Positions 18,900 to 28,998 of a stretch of 64,000 nt of DNA are shown one piece after another. Position 1 is the stretch's first letter; every line of letters begins with the position of its first letter. This DNA is from DATFQI01 sp963831105. GTDB lineage: Bacteria; Actinomycetota; Thermoleophilia; Solirubrobacterales; Solirubrobacteraceae. Under the pieces are notes generated by a model. It saw only the letters and a program-made list of their open reading frames with translations, made no database searches and was not told the origin of the DNA. The position numbers and the translations under genes were made by a program. The stretch is taken from assembly GCA_963831105.1 (NCBI GenBank), contig CAWHOS010000009.1, positions 62,001 to 126,000 on the forward strand, given 5' to 3'.

Positions 18900-20738
18900 C
18901 GCGCGATCGAGCGCAGCACGCGCCCGCTCAGGGTGTAGACGACGGCGAAGCCGCCCCAGGACAGCAGCACGACGAAGGTCACGCGCGGGTCGAACAGCGC
19001 GGCGGTGATCGAGATCGCGGCGAAGCGCTCGCCGATCGGGAACGCGGCCATCTTCTTGACCCAGCGCACGCCGGGCAGCCGGTCGATCGTGTGCCAGGCG
19101 CGCAGCACGCGGCGCGGGAACGGCAAGGCCTCCTCGGCGGCTCCGCGGGCGGGGCGGCCTCGTCCGCGCGCTCGCGCACGGCCCCGTCCGCGGGCTCCTG
19201 CGCGGCCAGCGCGCGCCGCTCGGCCGCGGCGATCCCGGCGGCGTCGAGCGAGCGCTCGACCGGCGGCTGCTCGATGTCCCCGATGACCCGGGTCTGGCCG
19301 GCGCCGAAGGAGAAGTCGGAGAAGTGGCGCGCCGTCTGCAGCGTGATCGCGGCGCACGCGAGCGTCCAGACCGGGTCGCCGGAGCGCGAGGCGCCGATCG
19401 CCAGGCCGGCGAAGCAGACGTACTCCTTCGTGCGGTCGAAGATCGAGTCCAGCCAGGCGCCGAGCTTGGAGAAGGTGCGCGTGTAGCGCGCGAGCTGGCC
19501 GTCCACGCAGTCCGTGGTGAACGCGGCCTGCAGCAGGATCGCGCCCGCGACGAGGCCCCAGCGCTCGCCCGTCGCGAACCCGGCCGCGGCGAGGAACCCG
19601 ATGAACAGCGAGACGGTCGTGACCTGGTTGGGCGTGAACCCGCGGTGCGCGCACCAGCGGGCGATGTAGCGCGAGTAGGTGGAGACGAAGAACGTCGTGA
19701 AGAAGCCGTCGGAGGCCTTCACGGCCGAGTCGAGCAGGACCTTGTCCTCGTCGTAGTCGCGGATCCGCAGCTCAGCGTCCGCGGCGGCGGCGGGCGACAG
19801 CGGGCGGGCCCAGAACAGGCGCCGCAGGCGGTTGACGCCGACGTGGGTGCCCGAGCGGACCATGCCCACGAGCGCGAGCGCCGTCGCGTCCTGCGGGGCG
19901 GCGGCGAGCTTCTGGCGCAGCAGCGCCTCGTCCTCGGGGGAGAGATCCATCACGGCCGGGGTCGGCGGGTCCTCGGGCGCCTCGCCGAACTCGTCCGCGG
20001 GCTCGTCCTCTCCGTCGCCCTCGTCGCCGGCCTCCTCGCCGTCGCGCTGGGCCGCTGCGCCACAGGCCGCCGCGCCACATGTCCTGCTTGCGCGCGAGCT
20101 CGTCGCGCCACTCCGCGGGCGGGTCGGCGACGAGCTCGGCCAGCCGCGCCGCCGAGGCGGCCAGCGCGGGGCGGTCGGCGGCGGCGACCTTCAGCACGCC
20201 GAGGAACACGCTGGTGGGCCGGTGCGCCGCGTGGTACGGCGACGCGGCGCTGATCACGCGCCCGCGCTTGGAGCGCACCCGGAAGACGAACTCGGCCGCG
20301 CGCCGGCCGCCGCCGAGCAGCGTGCCGGTGACGACGCGCGGGTCCTTGAGCAGGCCGGCCAGCGCCTCCCGGTGGGTGATGATCTCGCCCGGCAGGATCA
20401 CGATGCCGGCGCCCGGCTCGGCGGCGATCGCGGCGATCGCGCGCAGGTCGGCGTCCGTGGCGGCCGAGGGGTGCACGCGGTCGCCGGCGACGGCGCGCAG
20501 GGCCTGCTCGTGGGCGGGGCGCGCGAGCACGCGCACGTCGGCGATCCCGAGCGACGTCGAGCTGGCCGAGCAGCCGCTCGAGCACGGTCGCGCCCTCCCA
20601 CGGCAGCAGCGCGGCGCAGGTCCCGTCGGCGGCCGGCACCGTGGCCACCACGACGGCGGTCGTCGTGGCCGTCGGGTCGCCCACGGGCGCGCCCGCTCGT
20701 GGCGCGCCCGCTCCGACAGTCCTCGTCGTGTCAGTCAC
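18896..20738 (-). CDS. Large CDP-alcohol phosphatidyltransferase with N-terminal nucleotidyltransferase-like domain
   Basis: After repair of breaks near 20555, 20065 and 19140, one protein of about 610 residues. The N-terminal half (LPWEGATVLERLLGQL, IVILPGEIITHREALAGLL, SPYHAAHRPTSVFLGVL) looks like a degenerate nucleotidyltransferase-type domain. An acidic linker follows, then the CDP-alcohol domain with the complete motif TTDCVDGQLARYTRTFSKL, GAWLDSIFDRTKEY (all four Asp present) and helices before and after. This is the intact counterpart of the His-variant paralogue at 15677. The architecture recalls fused IPCT/DIPPS enzymes. GTG 20738 chosen; TTG 20750 possible. Makes a phosphodiester-linked lipid or polymer unit, substrate unknown. 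Confidence 0.78.
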
Positions 20739-20766
20739 GCCGCTGGTCAAGGCCGGAGGAGACTAG

Positions 20767-22008
20767 CTAGAGGACCCGCAGATCCCGCAACAGCGCATCC
20801 CAGTGCGGGACGATGGCGGCGGGCTCGTAGGCGCGCGCGGTCGCGCGCGCGCTGGCGGCCATCCGGCCCCGCCGCGCGGCATCCTCGATCAGCTCGAGCA
20901 GCGCGGCCGTCAGGGCGGGCACGTCCTCGGGCGGCACGAGCAGCCCGTCCTCGCCGGGCGAGACGATGTCCGAAGGCCCGCGCGGGCAGTCGAAGCTCAC
21001 CACGGGCAGGCCCTTGCCCATCGCCTCCACGAGACAAGGCCGAAGCCCTCCCAGCGCGAGGAGAGGGCGAACAGCGAGCCCGCAGCCATCGCGGCGCCGA
21101 GCGCGTCCGTGCGGCCCGGCAGCTCGACCGGCAGGCCGGCCGCGCGGCGCTCGAGCCCGTCGCGCTCGGGGCCGGAGCCGTAGATCGCGCAGCGTCCAGT
21201 CCGGGTGGCGCTCGGCGACGGGCCGCCAGGCCTCGATCAGCAGGTCGAAGCCCTTCTGGACGTTGAGCCGCCCGGCGGCGACGACGACCTTCGCGCTGCC
21301 GTCGGAGACGCCGCCGTCGAGCTCCTCGACCGGGTTCGGGATCCGCCGCACCCGCCCGCCGAGCAGCTCCCCGTAGTCGCGCAGGTCCTCGCTGCTGAGC
21401 ACGGTGAGCGCGTCGAGGCGGCCGTAGTGGCGGCGGATGTCGGCCGCGAGCCGCGGGCGGTGGGCGCCGAAGTTCAGGTGCTCCTGGCCGATCGACGGTC
21501 ACCGACGGGTGCGCGAGCCGGGCCGCGAGCAGGTTGAGCGCCGGCCGGGTGGCGACCAGCGTGCCGCCGCGCAGCGCCCGCAGGCCGCGCAGCAGCCGCA
21601 GGTCGGTCCACAGGCTGCACCACGGGTAGGCGTAGTCCTCGGGGTGGATCAGCAGGCTCGGGAGGCGGCCGAGCGCGCGCGCGGCGCGGCTCGGCGCGCG
21701 ACGGTCCTCGAGCGCGCGCACGCGCACGCCCTCGGGCAGCGGGAAGAACGGCCGCTCGCGGCGGCGCAGCACGCTGACGATCTCGACCTCGCGCTCGCCG
21801 CCGGCCAGCGCGCCGGCGAGGGTGAGCGTCGTGCGGATCGTCCCGCCGAAGCCCCAGGCGTGGGCGAGCAGGAAGCGGACCGGCCCGGCCTGCGGCTCGC
21901 CGCGCCCGCGGCGCCCGCGCCGCGAGGCAGACGGCGCCGAGCACGGCGCGGTGCAGCGCGACCGCGAGCGGGCCGAGCAGCCGCCGGCGGCGCGACTCGC
22001 GGCGTCCG
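20767..22008 (-). CDS. Family 4 glycosyltransferase
   Basis: Retaining GT-B transferase. The N-terminal domain has LLAHAWGFGGTIRTTLTLAG (the GG loop) and the C-terminal domain KVVVAAGRLNVQKGFDLLIEA, RWEGFGLCLVEAMGKGL and VVSFDCPRGPSDIV (the E-x7-E nucleotide-sugar region). It ends LLRDLRVL at TAG 20767-20769. Breaks near 21495, 21190, 21040 and in the basic N-terminus near 21915. The start is uncertain: the reading frame from the sulfotransferase stop (22010) lacks a good start codon, GTG 21944 being the first. A close relative is encoded at 25261. Confidence 0.8.
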
Positions 22009-22009
22009 T

Positions 22010-22871
22010 TCAGGACGTCGCGGCCGGCTGCGGCAGGTAGCCCCACGTGGCGGCGATCGGGCGCAGCGGCTCCGGGACCTCCTCGGGCGGCGGCGCGGGG
22101 GCCTGGATCCGCCCGCTCTTGATCTTCTCGTTCCAGTCGCCGAGCCCGGACTTGAAGCGCCCGTGGTCCTGCTCGCCGTACTCGAGCATCCCGGGCTCGA
22201 ACGGGACGCCGAGGTGCTCGCACACGGGGCGCAGGGTGGCCTCGGGGTCGGCGGTCAGGTCCTCGTAGCGGATCGTCACGCCGTCGTACTTCTGGCGCGC
22301 GGCCTCGAGCGCCTCGCAGTAGCGGCGGATCAGGTCGACGTTCTTCTCCTGGTCGGCGTCCTCGCCCTGGTAGTCCTGGCGCGAGCGCACGATCGCGGCC
22401 GGGTGGCGCAGCAGGAAGATCAGCTTCGCGTCGGGCCAGGCGGTCTTGATGCGGTCGGCGATGAAGACGTCGTTGGGCGTCTTGGTCACGAGCCGCGGCT
22501 TGCCGGAGCCGGTGAGCTCGCGCTGCAGCACGCGGTCCCACAGCAGGTACTCGAGCCGCTCCTCGTCGAGGCCCATCTCCTTCATCGAGCGCTCGACCCA
22601 CTTGGCGTCGAGGTCGACGGAGAGGTAGCGCAGGTGGATCTCGTGCGGGCAGTGGATCTGCGAGTGGCTGTTGAGCAGCACGCGCAGCAGCGTCGAGCCG
22701 GAGCGCAGCGTGCACATCACGAACGCCGGGCTGCTCGAGCAGGCGGTCGCCCGGCGCGGACCTTCTTCGAGCGCGGCTTCGCGGCGCCCGGCGCGCGCGT
22801 GCGGCGAGCGTGCGTCGCAGCTCGTAGCCCGTGCGGCGCAGCGCGCCGTTGACCGTGTCCTTCCAGCTCAC
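22010..22871 (-). CDS. PAPS-dependent sulfotransferase
   Basis: Transfers sulfate from 3'-phosphoadenylyl sulfate to a glycan or lipid. The 5'-phosphosulfate loop reads MCTLRSGSTLLRVLLNSH and the 3'-phosphate site LIFLLRHPAAIVRSRQDY; TIRYEDLTADPEATLRPVCEHLGV is the usual C-terminal signature. About 285 residues. GTG 22871 gives VSWKDTVNGALRR. Breaks near 22800 and 22740. It sits inside the glycosyltransferase run with its stop a few bases from the GT4 gene, so the polymer or glycolipid of this locus is probably sulfated. Confidence 0.85.
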
Positions 22872-22897
22872 GCGCAAGGACTCTAGCCGTGACCTCG

Positions 22898-22903
22898 TAG
22901 GGT
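22898..22903 (+). promoter_or_regulatory. Candidate -10 element for the methyltransferase gene
   Basis: TAGGGT ending seven bases before GTG 22911 in the 39-bp divergent gap; the spacing implies a leaderless message. Confidence 0.35.
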
Positions 22904-22910
22904 TCGGGTC

Positions 22911-23688
22911 GTGGAGTACCTCGAGTTCCTCAAGGGCCTGCACGAGGCCGTCCGCCCGCGGGCCTACCTCGAGATCGGCCTGCGCCACGGCGACAGCCTC
23001 GCGCTCGCGGACTGCCCGTCGCTCGGCGTGGACCCGGCCTTCAACCTGCGCGTGGAGCTCGGCGACAACGTCGAGCTGCTGCGCGAGACCAGCGACGAGT
23101 ACTTCGCGCGGCCCCGAGCCGCTGAAGCCGCTCGGCGGCCAGCGGCCCGACATGGCGTTCATCGACGGCATGCACCTCGCCGAGTTCGCGCTGCGCGACT
23201 TCATCGGGGTGGAGCGGCTGTCGCCGTGGACGGGCGTGATCGTCTTCGACGACATCCTGCCGCGCACCGTCGAGGAGGCCAACCGCGACCGCCGCACGCG
23301 GGCCTGGACCGGCGACGTCTACAAGGTGCTCGGCATCCTCGCCCGCCACCGCCCGGACCTGATCTGCCTGCGCGTCGGCACCCAGCCGACCGGGCTGCTG
23401 CTCGTGCTCGCGCTGGACCCGTCCAACCGCGCGCTCTCCATGCGCCAGGACATGCTGCTCGAGCAGATGGTCGTGCCGGACCCGCAGGACGTGCCGGCCG
23501 ACGTGATCGAGCGCCGCGGCGTGCTCGAGCCCGAGGCGGTGCTCGCCTCGCGCGTGTGGCCCGTGCTGCGCGACCTGCGCGACCAGGACACGACGCGCCG
23601 CGCGGGGGTACGCGACCTGCGCCGCGCGGCCCGCCGCGACCTGGGGCGCGTCAGCCCCGGCGCGCTGCGACGGCTCTTGCCCGCTTGA
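22911..23688 (+). CDS. Class I SAM-dependent methyltransferase-like protein
   Basis: About 258 residues: N-terminal YLEFLKGLHEAVRPRAYLEIGLRHGDSLAL (motif I, E-I-G-x2-x-G), then DMAFIDGMHLAEFALRDF and WTGVIVFDDILPR, matching the Methyltransf_24-type families in glycan clusters. The C-terminus is Arg-rich. One extra C in GCGGCCCCGAGCCG near 23114 breaks the frame. It is the only plus-strand gene between the sulfotransferase and the next GT2 gene, whose 3' end it overlaps by 38 bases. Likely O-methylates a sugar of the polymer; target unknown. Confidence 0.72.
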
Positions 23689-25226
23689 GCGTCGCGATCG
23701 CCGGCCACGGCAGCCGCCGGTAGGCCCGAACCGCAGCGCCCGGCGCGGGCGGCGGCGCGTCGCCGACGACGATCCGCCCGGGCGCGTACGTCGTGACGAT
23801 CAGCGGCTCGCCCTTGCGCAGCACAGGCGCCTCGCGCCGGAAGCCGGCGACCCCGAGCGCGATGTGCACCTCCCAGCGGCCGGGCGGCAGCGGGCCGCCG
23901 GCCGCCGCGGCGGTCGGCGCGATCGGCACGGCGGTGTGCAGGTGCGGGATCACGCGGCCGCTCTCGTTGCGCTGCAGCTGCACCTCGGTGCGGGCGGGGA
24001 GCAGGTACTCGCTCTCGTCGTCGACGTTGCGCAGGACCACCTCGGCGGAGGCGCGGCGCAGCTCGCCCGTCACCTCGCGGTCCTCCTGGGGCACCGCGGC
24101 GGCGAGGTCGTCGGTCGGCGGGACCCAGAACGTCCGCTTGCCGTCGCGCTCGAAGCGCAGCCTCGGGCCCGGCGCGCCGAACCACGACTCCAGCCGCAGC
24201 ACGAGGTGCGTGCCGCCCCGCTCGATCCCGCGGATGCGCACCACGGGCGTGATCCGGCGCTCGAAGCGCGAGAGCCGCCCCAAGGCGTCGTAAGTCCCCG
24301 CGCCGCAGCAGCTTCGAGCGCAGGCGCAGGTTGAACGGCAGGCGCTCGTGGACGTCCTCGCCGAAGCGCTCGAGGGCGAGCGGGCGGACCGCCTCGAAGA
24401 GCTCGCGCCGGAAGTCCTCCTCGCGCCAGAGCCAGGTGCGTCCGCCGACGCGGCTTGAGCATCTTGCCGCGGTACCAGTGCAGCATCAGCGCGTCGCGCT
24501 CGGGCCCGGCTGCGTGCGGGCCTCGACGAGGTCGAGCACCTCGCGCACGTTGTCGAAGTAGCCGGCGGCGTCGAAGCGCGCGAGGAGGCGTTGTCCTTCT
24601 CGCTCGCGGCGCACCCAGTGGTAGATCGGGTGGTCCGCGAGCACGGAGATCCGCTCCGCCGCGAAGTAGGCCGACGACCACGAACGGTGGTCCTCGAGCC
24701 GGCCGCTTGCCCTCCGGGAAGCGCAGGCCGTGCTCGTCGAGGAAGCGGCGGCGGAACAGCTTGTGCGGCGTGAGCAGGCTCAGCAGCTGTCGGAGTCGAA
24801 GCGGACCGCGTGCAGGTTGGACTCGAAGATCCGCCGCGGGCACGGGCTTGCCGTGGCCGACGACCTTGCCGATGACGATGTCCGCTCGGTCCTGGACGGC
24901 CATCGCGTACAGCGCGCTCGAGCGCATCGCGCTCGAGCCAGTCGTCGTTGTCGACGAAGAACACGTACTCGCCCCTGGCCATGTCGATGCCGAGGTTGCG
25001 CGGCTTGCCCGGCCAGCCCGAGTTGGGGATGTGCTGCACCTTCACGTGGCTGTGTCGGCGCCGCCAGCTCGTCCAGCCGCGCGGGCGTGCCGTCGGTCGA
25101 GCCGTCGTCGACGAAGATCAGCTCGAGCTCCCCCGCGGGCAGGGTCTGCCCGAGCAGCGAGTCGATGCAGTCGTCGATGTCGGAGCCCGGGTTGAAGACC
25201 GGGACGATGACGCTCACCTTGGTCAT
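23651..25226 (-). CDS. Family 2 glycosyltransferase with C-terminal beta-rich extension, heavily frame-disrupted
   Basis: N-terminal GT2 domain: MTKVSVIVPVFNPGSDIDDC, LIFVDDGSTDGTP, WPGKPRNLGIDMARG and YVFFVDNDDWLERDAL (DND as metal motif). A middle region (LLTPHKLFRRRFLDEHGLRF, then YFAAERISVLADHPIYHWV) is typical of teichoic-acid-type GT2 proteins. The last 200 residues (LVLRLESWFGAPGPRL, EVQLQRNESGRVIPHLHTAV, PGRWEVHIALGVAGF) form a beta-rich domain often seen behind TagF-like enzymes. At least seven breaks. ATG 25226. Divergent from the GT4 gene at 25261. Confidence 0.78.
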
Positions 25227-25260
25227 TCGCGACGGGGAGCGTAGTACCGTCACCGCCGCC

Positions 25261-26566
25261 GTGACCCGTCTTCCCCGTCCCCTCGTCCAGCTGCTGATCG
25301 CCGTCAAGCGCGCCGGGCTGCGGGTCATCCGCGCCGGTCTGCTGCGCTACGTGCGCGCCGCGCCGGCGCCCGCCGCAGCCGGCGAGGACCGGGTCAAGGT
25401 CTACATCCTCCTCGTGAGCGCCTGGGGGATGGGCGGCACGATCCGGGCGGCGATCAACCTCGCCGGCTACCTCGCCGACCGCTACGACGTCGAGATCGTC
25501 TCCACCTACCGGCGCAACGAGGAGCCCTACTTCGCGTTCGACCCGCGCGTGAAGGTCGTCGCGCTCGACGACCAGCGCAAGGGCGTCCTGCCGCGCCGCA
25601 AGCAGCGGCTGCGCAAGCGTGCTGACGCCGCTTCTCGAGCGCGCTCTACCACCCGGCGGACATCCGCAAGCACAACCACAACCTGTGGACCGACCTGCAG
25701 CTCGTGCGCCACATGCGGCGGGCGCGGGGGATCGCGATCGCCAGCCGTCCCGGCCACATCATCCTAGCTCGCGGACCTCGCGCTGCCCGGCCTGATCACC
25801 GTCGGGCTCGAGCAGATGAACCTGCGCTCGCACGCCAAGAACCTGCGCAGGGCGATGATCCGCCGCTACCGCAAGCTCGACGCGCTCGCCGTGCTCACCG
25901 ACCAGGACGGCGAGGCCTACCGGCGCGCCATGAACGGCACCGCCCCGCCGATGTGGCGGCTGCCCAACACGGTGCGCGCGATCGAGCCGCCGCGAGCGGA
26001 CCTGAGCGCGAAGCGGATCTTCGCCGCCGGCCGCTACACGCCGCAGAAGGGCTACGACTTCCTGATCCACGCGTTCGCCCCGGTCGCGCGCAAGCACCCG
26101 GACTGGGAGCTGAAGATCTGCGGCAACGGGCAATCGAGGTCGCGGCTGCAGGCGCGGATCGACGAGGAGGGCATCGGCGAGCAGACGACGCTGGCCGGCC
26201 CGACCGACGACGTCGCCGGGGGAGATGGCGCAGGCGTCGATCTACGCGCTCTCCTCGCGCTTCGAGGGCTTCCCGCTCGTGCTCGTGGAGGCGATGAGCA
26301 AGGGCATGGCGTGCGTCGCCTTCGACTGCCCGACCGGGCCCGGCGACATCATCGACGACCACCGCAACGGCCTGCTCGTGCCGGCCAAGGACGTCGAGGG
26401 CCTGACGGCGGCGCTGATGGAGATGGTCGAGGACGAGGAGCTGCGGCGCCGCTGCGGCGACGCGGCGCTCGAGACGGCGCGCGAGTACACGATGGCCGCG
26501 ATCGGCCCGAAGTGGGACGAGATGCTGCAGGCGCTCCTGCAGCAGCACGCCGCCCGCGGCAGGTAG
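25261..26566 (+). CDS. Family 4 glycosyltransferase
   Basis: About 434 residues. The N-terminal domain has VYILLVSAWGMGGTIRAAI then NLAGYLADRYDVEIVSTY; the C-terminal domain has KRIFAAGRYTPQKGYDFLIHAF, LSSRFEGFPLVLVEAMSKGM and VAFDCPTGPGDIIDDHRNGL. These nearly repeat the GT4 encoded at 20767, including the unusual W-G-x-GGTIR loop and the FDCPxGP-x-DI segment, so the two arose by duplication. GTG 25261. Breaks near 25620, 25762 (CCTAGCTCGC) and 26220. Retaining transferase, sugar unknown. Confidence 0.83.
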
Positions 26567-26603
26567 CGCAACCATCGGCCGGGGGTCGTGTTCCGACCCG
26601 TCG

Positions 26604-27899
26604 ATGCGCCGTCTGATCCTGCTCCTCCTCACCACCCTGCTCGCCGCCACCGCCGCCCCCGCGGCGGCCGAGGCCGCCAAGCGCGGCCAGTGCCTGCTCC
26701 GCAAGAGCGGGCCCCAGTGCTACCTCTGGACCGGCAAGGTCACGTTCATCGCCGACGGCGACACGGTCTACGTCGACATCGACGGCGACGGCTCCCGCAC
26801 GCACTTCCCCGTGCGCATCACGGGCATGAACGCGATGGAGCAGACCACGTACACGAGCCGCGCCTCCGCGCGCCGCGGCGAGTGCCACGCGGTCGAGGCG
26901 ACCGCGCGGCTCGAGCAGCTGCTGAAGGCGGGCAAGTACAAGGTGCGCCTGCTCGCGCAGGACCCCGCGAGCCGCTCCGCAGCGGCGCCTGCGCCGCTCC
27001 GTCGCGGTGCAAGATCAAGGGCCGCTGGGTCGACGTCGCGCGCACGATGCTCGGCCGAGGGCCACGCGATCTGGCTGCCCAACCGCCGCGAGTACGCCTG
27101 GAACCGCGACTACTCGATCCTCCAGCGGCCGCGCCGCAGCGCGCCCAGCTGCAACCTCTGGGACCCGGACTACTGCGGCGCCGGGCCCAACGAGGGCCAG
27201 CCCGATGCGGCTGCTGGTCAACTGGGACGCCGACGGCGACGACGGCCTCGACCCCAACGGCGAGTGGGTGCGGATCACCAACCTCGACCCCGTCAACCCG
27301 CTGCCGCTCGGCGGCTGGTGGCTGCGCGACTCCGCGCTGCGGCGGCTCGTGCTCCCGAGCTGGGCCGAGGTCCCGCCGGGCGGCCACATCACGATCTACG
27401 ACGGCGTCGGCGACGACAACGAGAGCGAGTTCTACTGGGGACTCAGGCAGCGCGGCGTTCGAGAACGTCACGCGCGACGAGACGCGCGATGGGCGACGGC
27501 GCCTACCTGTTCGACCCCCAGGGCGACCTGCGCGTCTCCCAGATCTACCCGTGCCGCGAGGGCTGCGCGGACCCGAACGCGGGCGCGCTGCGGATCGACC
27601 CCAAGCCGCGCGGCAAGGAGGCCGTCCAGATCACCAACACCGGAGCGGCGCCGATCGACCTCGAGCCCTACCGGCTCGTGTCCAAGCCCTACGGCTACGC
27701 CTTCGCGCCCGGCTCGATCGTCCAGCCGGGGGAGACGATGCGCGTCCGGCTCTACGAGACCGACGAGGAGGACAGCGCGCTGATCCGCTACTGGGGCACC
27801 AGCGGGCCGATCCTCAACAACGGCGGCGACGTGGTGCAGCTGCGGCGCTTCGACGACGTCCTCGTGGCCTGCGCGGCGTGGGGCAGCCGGTCGTGCTGA
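26604..27899 (+). CDS. Secreted protein with staphylococcal-nuclease-like and lamin-tail-like domains
   Basis: Signal peptide LILLLLTTLLAATAAPAAAEA. Next an SNase-like barrel: VTFIADGDTVYVDIDGDGS, FPVRITGMNAMEQ (placing Arg and Glu as in the nuclease active site) and a later Arg-rich stretch. Two lamin-tail-like beta domains follow (EWVRITNLDPVNPLPLGGWW with WAEVPPGGHITIYDG, and EAVQITNTGAAPIDLEPYRL with FAPGSIVQPGETMRVRLYE). Breaks near 26988, 27015, 27205, 27455 and 27488; about 430 residues. A secreted or wall-bound nuclease is plausible, but the third active-site residue is uncertain in the broken stretch. Confidence 0.7.
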   Translation: MRRLILLLLTTLLAATAAPAAAEAAKRGQCLLRKSGPQCYLWTGKVTFIADGDTVYVDIDGDGSRTHFPVRITGMNAMEQTTYTSRASARRGECHAVEATARLEQLLKAGKYKVRLLAQDPASRSAAAPAPLRRGARSRAAGSTSRARCSAEGHAIWLPNRREYAWNRDYSILQRPRRSAPSCNLWDPDYCGAGPNEGQPDAAAGQLGRRRRRRPRPQRRVGADHQPRPRQPAAARRLVAARLRAAAARAPELGRGPAGRPHHDLRRRRRRQRERVLLGTQAARRSRTSRATRRAMGDGAYLFDPQGDLRVSQIYPCREGCADPNAGALRIDPKPRGKEAVQITNTGAAPIDLEPYRLVSKPYGYAFAPGSIVQPGETMRVRLYETDEEDSALIRYWGTSGPILNNGGDVVQLRRFDDVLVACAAWGSRSC

Positions 27900-27908
27900 A
27901 ATGACCGC

Positions 27909-28115
27909 GTGCCGTCCGAGCAGCTGGACCGACTGACGGAACGCCTCGAGCGCGCGGCCGCGGAGCTGCGCGCGGGCTCGCTGGACCCCGACCGCGCCGC
28001 CGCCCTGGTGGACGAGTGCGCGCGGCTCGCGGGCGAGGCGAGCGTGGAGCTCGACCGCCAGGTTCGCGCCGGCGACGCGGATCCCGTGGGGTCCGGGCAG
28101 CTGGCGCTCGGTTGA
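27909..28115 (+). CDS. xseB: Exodeoxyribonuclease VII small subunit
   Basis: 68 residues: LDRLTERLERAAAELRAGSL and ALVDECARLAGEASVELDRQV match the two-helix XseB fold that binds the large subunit XseA. GTG 27909; TGA 28113-28115 overlaps the TTG start of the prenyl synthase. xseB followed by a polyprenyl synthase and dxs is a common bacterial order. The large subunit gene xseA, usually just upstream, is not in this window. Confidence 0.75.
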   Translation: MPSEQLDRLTERLERAAAELRAGSLDPDRAAALVDECARLAGEASVELDRQVRAGDADPVGSGQLALG

Positions 28116-28998
28116 CCGAGGGCTATCCAGAGCATCTGCGCGAGGAGGTGGAGGCCTACCTCGCGGGTCTCCGCTTCGCCGACGAGCCCGCCGCGGTGGG
28201 CCTCGAGGAGGCGATGCGCTACTCGCTGCTGGCCGGCGGCAAGCGGATCCGCCCCGTGCTCGCGCTGGCCACGGCGCGCGCGCTCGGCCGCGAACCGCGC
28301 GACGTGCTCGCCGCTCGGCGCCGCGCTCGAGCTCATCCACACCTACTCGCTGATCCACGACGACCTGCCGGCGATGGACGACGACGAGCTGCGGCGGGGG
28401 CGGCCGACGTGCCACGTCCGCTACGGCGAGGACGTCGCCATCCTCGCCGGCGACGGCCTGTACGCCGAGGCCTTCCGCCACGTGCTCTCCGACCAGGCGG
28501 CGGAGCCGGCGCACCTGCTCGCCGCGGTGTGCGAGCTGGCCGCCGCCACGGGCGTCAACGGCATGGTCGGCGGCCAGTACATCGACGTGCGCGGGCTGGT
28601 CGACGGGGGCACCGCGAGCCTGCGCCGCCTCCACGAGCTGAAGACCGGGCGGTTGATCGGCGCCTCCGTCGAGTGCGTGCTGCTCCTGTTCGGCGGAGGC
28701 GGTCTGCCTCTACACTCACTCACTTCCGAAGCTTCGCGGCCGAGCTCGGGCTCCTCTTCCAGATCGTCGACGACATCCTCGACGTGACGGGCACGGAGGA
28801 CGACCCTGGGGAAGCCGCAGGGCAGCGACGAGCGCCACGGCAAGCTCACCTACGTCAGCTCCTACGGGCTGGAGGGGGCGCGCGAGATGGCGCTGGAGTC
28901 GCACCGGAACGCCCGGGACGCGCTCGGCCAAGGCGGCGCGGACGGGCACCGGGGAGCTCGAGCAGATCACGGACTTCATCTACACCCGGACGACATGA
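28112..28998 (+). CDS. Polyprenyl diphosphate synthase (farnesyl/geranylgeranyl type)
   Basis: Condenses IPP with allylic diphosphates. About 292 residues. First Asp-rich motif IHDDLPAMDDDELRRGRPT with the upstream YSLLAGGKRIRPVL, second motif FQIVDDILDVTGTEDD, and YVSSYGLEGAREMA near the end. TTG 28112 overlaps the xseB stop and the stop overlaps the dxs ATG, so xseB, this gene and dxs are coupled. Breaks near 28315, 28700 and others close to 28810 and 28930. Product length cannot be set from sequence; C15 or C20 is likely. Confidence 0.87.

Noticed and set aside
28690..28725. TACACT near 28712 as a promoter
   Set aside because: It lies inside the prenyl synthase coding region, with no start codon behind it at the usual distance.
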